Assembly: GCA_963678465.1 (NCBI GenBank)
Contig: OY782858.1
Span: 620,001-684,000 of the forward strand
Reading direction: 5' to 3'
Source of the DNA: Paludibacter sp963678465
GTDB lineage: Bacteria > Bacteroidota > Bacteroidia > Bacteroidales > Paludibacteraceae
Length of the DNA: 64,000 nt
Part shown: positions 40,712 to 47,882 of the stretch, one piece after another
Position numbering within the stretch: the first letter of the stretch is position 1
Layout of the letters: each line of letters starts with the position of its first letter
Program-made: the position numbers and the translations under genes
Notes under the pieces: model-generated
The model's database searches: none
What the model was told of the DNA's origin: nothing
The model's input: only the letters and a program-made list of their open reading frames with translations

Positions 40712-42469
40712 TTAGTTTTGTTCGATGTAAGCAATTACATCTCCTTTGCGTACCATTTCGCCTTGTTTTCTTTCGATGCCTACAATTCTACCATTGCAAA
40801 AACTGTTGATTTGTTCAATTCCGTATCGGGTTTGAAGCGCACAGACAGCTTCTTTCTCTTTTACGAGTTTACCATGAACAGGTTCTTTCGATTTTTCTTC
40901 GAAATCGAGTTCCCAAAACACACGTCCTGTAGCTGGTGCTTCAAGTGGTTCGGCATTTGGATATTTCAGGGTGCGGATATCGGGCACGGCTACATTCATT
41001 TTCGAATACTTTTCTTTAATTGCTGCTTCCAACTCTGCATCGAAACGTTTTTTAGCTTCACCCGATTTGTAATCGCGGTATTGTTTTTCGTGCATTGCAA
41101 ATTCAAACAGTTCTTCGTCGTCTTTGCCTCTTTCCCAGTTGTTTTCTTTCATTTGGGCAATAAAGTGGTCCAATTCATTTGGATAATTATCCTGCGGATT
41201 GCCTTCGAAAAACTCATAGTTGTTTTTCTTTGCCAGTTCAACGATTTCGGGAGCGAGTGTTCCGGGTAGTTTTCCGGCTTTGCCAAGTATCATATCCCAT
41301 GAATTTTTGTCAATCATGCTCCAGCGGGGTTCGCCTTTTAGCATAAACATAACATTCATCAGGGCAATATTTTTTACATACTGACTGAATGGCGTTACCA
41401 ATGGTGGATTGCCGAGCTTAGGCCATATGTATTTTACTTCGTCGAAAAGCATTACCAGCAGTTCGTCGGTGCTGAGTTCTTTTTTTCCATTGTTTTTAAG
41501 GGTGGTGTTAATACCCATGTGTACACCTTTGAGGTCGGCCATCAACGATCCCATCATACCGCCCGGCAAACCGCATCCTACAAGGAGTGAAGTCATGAAC
41601 TTGTTGCGGTCGTCGATAAAATATCCCAGAAAATCGTCGACAAAACTTTGTGTTAGTCTACGTGCTTCCATATAGGCTTTCATGTTGATTTCCGGTACTT
41701 TAAAACCTGCATCTTTCAACATGGCCTGAATGGTTATTACGTCAGGATGAACCATTCCCCACGAAAGTGGTTCCATTGCAACATCAAGATAATCAATGCC
41801 TGCTTTGGCAACTTCGAGCATAGATGCAACTGAAAATCCGGGTCCTGAATGTCCGTGGTATTGTACAATAATGTCCGGATGTGAAGTTTTTATGGCTTTT
41901 ACAATTTTTCCAAGCATCACGGGACGTCCGATGCCGGCCATATCTTTCAGACAGATTTCCTCAGCACCGGCAGCAATCAGCTGTTCCGACATATTTATAT
42001 AGTATTCAGCTGTATGTACATCCGAATAAGTGATACACATAGTAGCCTGAGGTATCATACCGGCTGCTTTGGCGTATTGAATGGACGGAATAATGTTGCG
42101 AACATCATTCAGTCCGCAGAAAATACGCGTAATATCAACGCCCTGTGCTTTTTTTACTTTGTACATAAGTTCACGCACATCGGCAGGCACCGGATTCATG
42201 CGTATTCCATTAAGTCCACGGTCGAGCATATGGGTTTGAATGCCTGCATCGTTGAATGGCTTTGTAAATGTGCGTACCGCATCGTTTGGGTTTTCGCCAA
42301 ACAGCAAATTTACCTGCTCCGATGCACCTCCATTAGTTTCGACGCGTGCAAAACATCCCATCTCAATAATGACAGGTGCAATTTTTTCTAATTGATCCTT
42401 GCGTGGTACATATTTACCTGAGGATTGCCACATGTCGCGGTATACAAGACTGAATTTAATTTCTTTCAT
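40712..42469 (-). CDS. Biotin-dependent carboxyltransferase-type protein (PycB/OadA/5S-like)
   Basis: 585 residues. An HMGL-like TIM barrel covers about 1-290 with the start R-D-M-W-Q-S-S-G, the metal site D-M-A-G and Y-H-G-H-S-G-P, followed by the conserved carboxylase domain (about 300-470). These are the hallmarks of pyruvate carboxylase subunit B, oxaloacetate decarboxylase alpha and transcarboxylase 5S. The C-terminal 70 residues fold like a biotinyl domain but have Y instead of the biotinylated Lys (A-L-Q-T-R-Y-G-I-E-Q in place of E-A-M-K-M), so it should depend on a separate biotin carrier. The start is the ATG at 42469; an upstream frame adds 21 atypical residues. Confidence 0.85.
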   Translation of the reverse strand: MKEIKFSLVYRDMWQSSGKYVPRKDQLEKIAPVIIEMGCFARVETNGGASEQVNLLFGENPNDAVRTFTKPFNDAGIQTHMLDRGLNGIRMNPVPADVRELMYKVKKAQGVDITRIFCGLNDVRNIIPSIQYAKAAGMIPQATMCITYSDVHTAEYYINMSEQLIAAGAEEICLKDMAGIGRPVMLGKIVKAIKTSHPDIIVQYHGHSGPGFSVASMLEVAKAGIDYLDVAMEPLSWGMVHPDVITIQAMLKDAGFKVPEINMKAYMEARRLTQSFVDDFLGYFIDDRNKFMTSLLVGCGLPGGMMGSLMADLKGVHMGINTTLKNNGKKELSTDELLVMLFDEVKYIWPKLGNPPLVTPFSQYVKNIALMNVMFMLKGEPRWSMIDKNSWDMILGKAGKLPGTLAPEIVELAKKNNYEFFEGNPQDNYPNELDHFIAQMKENNWERGKDDEELFEFAMHEKQYRDYKSGEAKKRFDAELEAAIKEKYSKMNVAVPDIRTLKYPNAEPLEAPATGRVFWELDFEEKSKEPVHGKLVKEKEAVCALQTRYGIEQINSFCNGRIVGIERKQGEMVRKGDVIAYIEQN

Positions 42470-42566
42470 AACAAATTTATTTTGAAGTATCTGAAAAATT
42501 GTATGTTTGGATCGCTGTTCTCTGCTCTGCAATAGTTTTTTATTGTATTGTCATTGCAAATGGAAT

Positions 42567-42646
42567 AATTAAAGAAATTTTTCTCTAATAAATTTCAATG
42601 CAAATATACTGCTTTTATTTTGAATTAAAGAAATAATTCTTTAATT
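42567..42646. promoter_or_regulatory. Paired palindromes around the carboxyltransferase promoter
   Basis: Two inverted repeats of the same design: AATTAAAGAA, 4-bp spacer, reverse complement. One is perfect (42623-42646), one has two mismatches (42567-42590). They are 56 bp apart and flank a minus-strand TATATTTG box at 42608-42601. A third single AATTAAAGAA is at 42732-42741. Probable operator sites. Confidence 0.6.
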
Positions 42647-42808
42647 ATTTTATTGAATATCAATTGTTTGATTTTTTGATTATCATTATTTTGTGCATTT
42701 TTGTAAATTAATTGCATATAAAACTAAAAATAATTAAAGAAACAAACAAAAGGTCTTTAAAATGTATTAAACTAAAACTTTTGTCTGTTGCTCTATTTCC
42801 GAAATAAG

Positions 42809-42839
42809 TTGAGCAAACGGGGGTTTATAATTATCTTTG
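42809..42839 (+). promoter_or_regulatory. Promoter of lipA
   Basis: TTG at 42809-42811, 20 bp, then TATCTTTG at 42832-42839; 20 bp to the ATG at 42860. Confidence 0.7.
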
Positions 42840-42859
42840 TAGAATAAAAAAATAAAATC

Positions 42860-43708
42860 ATGACATATATTCGAAAGCCAGAATGGTTAAGAACCAAATT
42901 ATACAGTGAATCTAACTTTTCAAATGTTAGCCAGGTAATTAAAGAACGCGGACTTCACACCATTTGCCAGAGTGGCCGTTGTCCTAATCAGAGCGAATGT
43001 TGGAGCAAGGGAACGGCGACATTGATGATAGCCGGCGATATTTGTACGCGTGCCTGCAAGTTTTGTAACACCATTACCGGGCGCCCGTTGCCACTAGATG
43101 CTGATGAACCCCGTAAAGTGGCTGAATCCATTCGATTAATGGGACTGAAACATGCTGTTATTACATCGGTGGATCGCGACGACCTGAAAGATCATGGGGC
43201 CAATCATTGGGCTGAAACAATCAGGGCGGTAAAAAGTGTAAATCCTGCGACTACCTTAGAGGTTTTGATTCCTGACTTTGATGGGCATGAGGATCTGATT
43301 GATAAAATCATCGACGAAAAACCAAATATCATTTCGCACAATCTGGAAACCGTTCGCCGATTGACACCACAAATACGCACAAAGGCAAAATACGATACAA
43401 GTCTGAAAGTATTGGCATATATTGCTTCGAAAGGCCTGAAAGCCAAAACAGGTATTATGCTTGGTCTGGGTGAAACGGAAGAGGAGGTGTTGCAATTGTT
43501 GGACGATGCGTTGGCGCATGGTTGCAGCATTATCACCATCGGACAATATATGCAGCCTTCGCGAAATAACATTCAGGTGACAGAATATATTCATCCTGAT
43601 AAATTTGCAGAATACAAGCAAATTGCTCTTCAAAAAGGATTCAGATTTGCTGAGAGCGGACCTTTTGTTCGTTCTTCCTATTGTGCCGAAAATCACATTG
43701 AATTGTAA
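42860..43708 (+). CDS. lipA: Lipoyl synthase LipA
   Basis: A 282-residue radical SAM enzyme that inserts two sulfur atoms into octanoyl groups on lipoyl-dependent proteins. The auxiliary cluster ligands Cys36, Cys41 and Cys47 (C-x4-C-x5-C) and the radical SAM cluster Cys62, Cys66 and Cys69 (C-x3-C-x2-C) are all present, and the C-terminal R-S-S-Y serine ligand is at about 271-274. Full length. It is divergent from the carboxyltransferase gene, with which it may share regulation. A second lipoyl-synthesis gene (lipB) is not adjacent. Confidence 0.97.
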   Translation: MTYIRKPEWLRTKLYSESNFSNVSQVIKERGLHTICQSGRCPNQSECWSKGTATLMIAGDICTRACKFCNTITGRPLPLDADEPRKVAESIRLMGLKHAVITSVDRDDLKDHGANHWAETIRAVKSVNPATTLEVLIPDFDGHEDLIDKIIDEKPNIISHNLETVRRLTPQIRTKAKYDTSLKVLAYIASKGLKAKTGIMLGLGETEEEVLQLLDDALAHGCSIITIGQYMQPSRNNIQVTEYIHPDKFAEYKQIALQKGFRFAESGPFVRSSYCAENHIEL

Positions 43709-43740
43709 ATTCAGATAAAATAATAACCCATCCGGTTTAT

Positions 43741-43784
43741 AAAAAATAGCCCGTAAAAGAAGCATTATGCTTACTTTTACGGGC
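43741..43784 (-). terminator. Terminator between lipA and the small peptide gene
   Basis: An 11-bp perfect stem (GCCCGTAAAAG at 43749-43759 with 43774-43784). On the minus strand a T-rich run follows, so it terminates the 52-residue gene; it may also end lipA. Confidence 0.75.
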
Positions 43785-43899
43785 ATTGCAATAAACAAAC
43801 AGATAGATTATAAGGTATTTCTTTTTTTAGAATATATGTCGGGAAGAAATTATTCTAAAGTTATGTTTTTGTGACGAATGAAAGTGAGAAAGGTAATTC

Positions 43900-44058
43900 T
43901 TATTTTTTAGGAGGAATCACAACATCAGGATCGCCTGTGGTGCCTTGTTGGTCCGAACCTTCAGCTGTTAGTACTGTACTTCCTAAACTGCAGAAATGTC
44001 CGCTTTGAAATAACTCGAAAGAATTTTTGCTTTCAGCTGTTTTAAATTTGTAGTTCAT
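43900..44058 (-). CDS. Small peptide gene, 52 residues
   Basis: A short minus-strand frame from ATG at 44058 to TAA at 43900-43902. The product begins M-N-Y-K-F-K-T-A-E-S-K, has one Cys (C23 in G-H-F-C-S) and ends with an acidic-proline tail, D-P-D-V-V-I-P-P-K-K. It has no membrane helix and no double-glycine site. It lies 231 bp downstream of the TPR/HTH regulator gene on the same strand and has a terminator 115 bp after its stop. A box (GAACTTTG, one mismatch to TAnnTTTG) lies at 44100-44093. Biological role unknown; a leader peptide, a ribosomally made natural-product precursor or a signalling peptide are all conceivable. Confidence 0.45.
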   Translation of the reverse strand: MNYKFKTAESKNSFELFQSGHFCSLGSTVLTAEGSDQQGTTGDPDVVIPPKK

Positions 44059-44289
44059 GTTGTCGATTTTTTTATGTGTTACATGTAAATTTCAAAGTTC
44101 AAAAAGTGAACCTGAATTCGTTACAAAGGAATAAAAAAATCTTTGAATTCTGCACAAAACTCATTTTATTTCATATATACATCGCCAAAATCACGTGAAA
44201 TTAAATATCTGAAAAACAGGTATTTAAAAATCCAGAAAATGTTTTTTTATATACATTGAAATTTTGCGCTGTTTTGGGCTCTCAAAAGC

Positions 44290-45894
44290 TCAAAAATGAC
44301 GGAGAAATTCCATGAGGTTACTTGAATTATCGAGTAATAATTTTTTGCGCAGCCGGCTTCGGTGAATATTGATAGACTCATTTCTGACGTTAAGTAAAGT
44401 GGCAATCATTCCTGTGTCAAAACCGGCAAGGAGCATACAACAAATAAAAATATCGCGTTGGGTGAGATGAGGGTAGGCTTTGGCCACGCGTTTCGAAAAG
44501 TTTTTGTAGGCACTGTCAATATAAGTAATAATTTCTTCTTCAATTTTATCGATGGTGGGAGCTGATTTTTTATCGGTTACCCCAATTTTGCCCTTAATCG
44601 TTTCTGAACGGTATTGCTCCACGCTCTGAAGCAAGATGAGCTGCATGCGCGACTGTTGTTGAAGAAGGGTGTTGTTTTCGTTTGCTTTTTCGAGAAGTGC
44701 TTTTTCTTTTTCGTTCAGCTCTTGTTGGGTAATTAATTGGCGTTTGTTGACACGGAGCTTCCAGTTAATAAATATAATGATAAGAATACTGACCAGCAAC
44801 AAAGTGACAAGAATAATAATACCTTTTTGCTTGTTTTTTATAATAAGGCTTTTGTTTGCTACCTTCAGGTTTTCGTAATGATATTTTTTTTCGAGACCGG
44901 CAAAGCTGTTTTTTAACTTGTAATCGTAAACCGAGTCTTTCGTAGTAATCAGTTTTTTAGCAAAATACATTGATTTAGAATAATTCCTTTCCTTTTCGCT
45001 GATTTTTAACCAGAGAGAATAATAGTTTACTGCAGTAAAATCAAGTGGTTTTACTTTGTTCAGATAGTATTTGGCCGAATCAAGCTGATTCATAGCTTCG
45101 AAGATATAGCTGATCAGGTACCATTTGTTATAATCGTACACATCGTTGTTTGTTAATGGCGCCTTTCGGAAGAAATAAAGCGCCTGACTGTAGTTTTTCT
45201 GATAATAGGCATTGTTGCCAAAGCCCTTGTAGATGGTTGCTGTTAGCAAAGTGTCGTTCAGTGGTTTAGCATATTTTTCGGCTGTAGAGAAATACTTCGT
45301 CGCGCTGTCGGGTTGCATTGTTGAAGAATAGCCCTGTCCGACACTAATGGCTGTAAGCACTGCATTATAGGTGTCGTTGGCTTTCAAAAAAGCATAAAAT
45401 CCTTTTTTGTTGTGGATGATCATGCTGTCCATTTGCTTTTGCGACTGATACATATCGGCTTTATCGCAATATATAAGTCCCTGTAGCTTATAGCAATCGG
45501 TCATTTCGGCATATTCCTGTGCTTTCAATAAAGCATTGGCCTGCACTTCCGCGTTGTTTCTGTTTTTAGCACATCGGGCCGCGTAGAGCCAGGCGTACCC
45601 GGCGCGTACAGGTTCCTTTGCATCATAGTATTTTGTGGCAATAGAAATAAGTGAGTCGGAGGTCAAGAGGCTGTCTGTTTTGTCGTAGGCCTGGCTTAGA
45701 AGTAAAGCATAGAGTGCCTTGTCAGCAGGGTTAATCAGCTGAATCGGGCTAAGCATCTTCAGTACCATAAGCGCTGAATCGGGTGATGTTTCCATCATTT
45801 CTTCCGCCACTTTAAGCTCGTTGGGCAAAAGCGAACAGCCAACAAAGCAAATGCAGATGAAAGAAAATATGTAAGCACGGAATTTCGAAGACAT
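44290..45894 (-). CDS. TPR lipoprotein-type membrane regulator with C-terminal LuxR-like HTH
   Basis: 534 residues. The N-terminus looks like a lipoprotein signal (C-F-V-G-C at about 16-20). TPR-like repeats fill about 25-330, a single transmembrane helix is at about 344-366, then a coiled coil at about 370-420 and a C-terminal segment with Q-R-D-I-F-I-C-C-M-L-L-A-G-F and N-V-R-N-E-S-I-N-I-H-R-S-R-L-R-K-K-L, which is the LuxR/GerE-like helix-turn-helix of a well-known Bacteroidota group. It should sense something in the periplasm and act on DNA in the cytosol. Upstream (45895-46105) nothing is seen. Confidence 0.82.
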   Translation of the reverse strand: MSSKFRAYIFSFICICFVGCSLLPNELKVAEEMMETSPDSALMVLKMLSPIQLINPADKALYALLLSQAYDKTDSLLTSDSLISIATKYYDAKEPVRAGYAWLYAARCAKNRNNAEVQANALLKAQEYAEMTDCYKLQGLIYCDKADMYQSQKQMDSMIIHNKKGFYAFLKANDTYNAVLTAISVGQGYSSTMQPDSATKYFSTAEKYAKPLNDTLLTATIYKGFGNNAYYQKNYSQALYFFRKAPLTNNDVYDYNKWYLISYIFEAMNQLDSAKYYLNKVKPLDFTAVNYYSLWLKISEKERNYSKSMYFAKKLITTKDSVYDYKLKNSFAGLEKKYHYENLKVANKSLIIKNKQKGIIILVTLLLVSILIIIFINWKLRVNKRQLITQQELNEKEKALLEKANENNTLLQQQSRMQLILLQSVEQYRSETIKGKIGVTDKKSAPTIDKIEEEIITYIDSAYKNFSKRVAKAYPHLTQRDIFICCMLLAGFDTGMIATLLNVRNESINIHRSRLRKKLLLDNSSNLMEFLRHF

Positions 45895-46105
45895 TTTTAA
45901 TGTTTAAAAAATACTGTCAACAAAATTACCTAAATATTTTGATAAAATAATGAAACTGTAAAACTTAAACAACTAAGACCTTTTTCTGTCTGCCGGATAC
46001 TGCAGTTTTGCAGGGAATATTTCACTGTCAGTTCAGCTAACTATTTGGCATGAAAACCAATTCTCCTATACCTAAATGCACTGTTATGTTCCCGGAATAC
46101 AGCAT

Positions 46106-47740
46106 TTACTTTCGTTCTATTTCGCGCAGATGCTCCATGTTCTTTTTGGCAAGAAAACCGTAAATATCTTCGAGATGTTCGGTTACCCTTTGGTTTCCAA
46201 ATTCGAATATTTTATTGATCAGGCCATCAAGAAAATCACGATCGTGTGAAACTACAATTAAAGTTCCATCAAAATCGATCAGCGCCTGTTTAAGTATGTC
46301 CTTTGTTTTCATGTCCAAATGATTGGTTGGTTCATCTAGAATCAGCAGGTTCACAGGTTCGAGCAACAGTTTCAGAAGTGCAAGTCGTGTTTTTTCTCCA
46401 CCCGAGAGTACTTTTACTTTCTTGAACGAATCGTCGCCACCGAACATAAATGCACCGAGCAAGTCTTTGATTTTTGTACGGATATCTCCCACGGCAATAT
46501 CGTCGATGGTTTGGTATACAGTAAGGTTTTCATCGAGTAATGAAGCCTGGTTTTGAGCAAAATAGCCTATTTTTACGTTGTGTCCGAGGGTAACTTTACC
46601 TTCATGCTCAATTTCGCCCATTATTGCTTTTACAAGTGTAGACTTACCTTCCCCATTTTTACCGACAAAAGCGATTTTTTCGCCTCTTTCTATCATAAAG
46701 TTGGCATTGCCGAAGATCCGTTTTTCGCCATAGCATTTACCTGCGTTTTCGGCGCTTACCGGATAATTTCCCGAGCGCGGAGCCGGAGGAAATTTCAGCC
46801 TCAGGCGTGAACTATCTTCCTCGTCAACTTCGACAGGGACTATTTTCTCGAGCATTTTTACCCTCGATTGTACTTGCAGTGTTTTTGAGTAAGTACCTTT
46901 GAAGCGTTCGATAAATTCAGTAGTTTCGGCAATCATTTTCTGTTGTTCTTCGTACTGCTTTTGTTGCTGTTCGCGTCGTTCTTTGCGTAACTCAAGGTAG
47001 TGCGAGTACTTAGCTTTATAGTCGTAGATGCGCCCCATTGTAACTTCAATGGTTCGGGTGGTGATGTTGTCGACAAAAGCACGGTCGTGCGAAATAACAA
47101 CAACAGCCTTTGCTGCATTGATAAGGAATTCTTCGAGCCATTGAATAGATTCAATATCAAGATGATTTGTTGGTTCGTCAAGCAGAATAACATCGGGTCG
47201 ACGGAGCAGTATTTTTGCTAATTCGATGCGCATGCGCCAACCGCCACTGAATTCAGAAGTATTACGGTTGAAATCTTCCCTCGAAAAGCCCAGGCCCAGC
47301 AATGTTTTTTCAATGTCTGCATCGTAGTTAATTTCTTCAATACTATAAAACTGTTCGCTCAAAGCCGACACTCTTTCAATAAGTTCCATATAACTATCCG
47401 ACTCGTAATCAGTGCGTGTAGTTAATTCTTCGTTGAGGGCTTCGATTTCTTTTTCCATGTCGTGTATCGCCGAAAAAGCTTGTGCCGTTTCTTCGAATAC
47501 CGTTTTTTTATCTTCGGTAAGCAAGTGTTGAGGTAAATAGGCGATTACCGTATCCTTGGGATATGAAACTTTACCTTTGCTGGGCTCGCGCAAGCCCGAT
47601 AATATCTTTAGTAAAGTTGATTTCCCTGCTCCGTTCTTTCCCATAAGGGCGATACGGTCTTTTTCGTTGATAACAAATGAAATGTCTTTGAAAAGGGTTT
47701 GTCCGTTGAATTCGACTGTAAGTCCGTCAGCTGATAGCAT
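46106..47740 (-). CDS. ABC-F family ATP-binding protein
   Basis: 544 residues with two ABC domains on one chain and no membrane segment. First Walker A G-K-N-G-A-G-K-S-T at about 35-43, second G-K-N-G-E-G-K-S-T in the C-terminal half; signatures F-S-G-G-W-R-M-R and L-S-G-G-E-K-T-R; Walker B L-L-D-E-P-T-N-H-L-D in both. The interdomain linker is present. ABC-F proteins act on ribosomes to relieve stalls or protect against antibiotics. I start at the ATG encoding M-L-S-A-D-G-L rather than a TTG five codons upstream. Confidence 0.92.
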   Translation of the reverse strand: MLSADGLTVEFNGQTLFKDISFVINEKDRIALMGKNGAGKSTLLKILSGLREPSKGKVSYPKDTVIAYLPQHLLTEDKKTVFEETAQAFSAIHDMEKEIEALNEELTTRTDYESDSYMELIERVSALSEQFYSIEEINYDADIEKTLLGLGFSREDFNRNTSEFSGGWRMRIELAKILLRRPDVILLDEPTNHLDIESIQWLEEFLINAAKAVVVISHDRAFVDNITTRTIEVTMGRIYDYKAKYSHYLELRKERREQQQKQYEEQQKMIAETTEFIERFKGTYSKTLQVQSRVKMLEKIVPVEVDEEDSSRLRLKFPPAPRSGNYPVSAENAGKCYGEKRIFGNANFMIERGEKIAFVGKNGEGKSTLVKAIMGEIEHEGKVTLGHNVKIGYFAQNQASLLDENLTVYQTIDDIAVGDIRTKIKDLLGAFMFGGDDSFKKVKVLSGGEKTRLALLKLLLEPVNLLILDEPTNHLDMKTKDILKQALIDFDGTLIVVSHDRDFLDGLINKIFEFGNQRVTEHLEDIYGFLAKKNMEHLREIERK

Positions 47741-47813
47741 ATAATTAATGTGCAATTTAATAATTTACGATTTACAATTGAGAGTAAGATCGTTTGAGAA
47801 GTTGATATAAGTA

Positions 47814-47863
47814 TTAAAAAAAACTTTCCGTCGATGGGCTTCGTAAGTCTATGACGGAAAGTT
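47814..47863 (-). terminator. Terminator of the M6 protease gene
   Basis: An 11-bp perfect stem (AACTTTCCGTC at 47822-47832 with 47853-47863) followed on the minus strand by eight T. Confidence 0.85.
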
Positions 47864-47882
47864 CTGTGTATCGAATTTGAGA

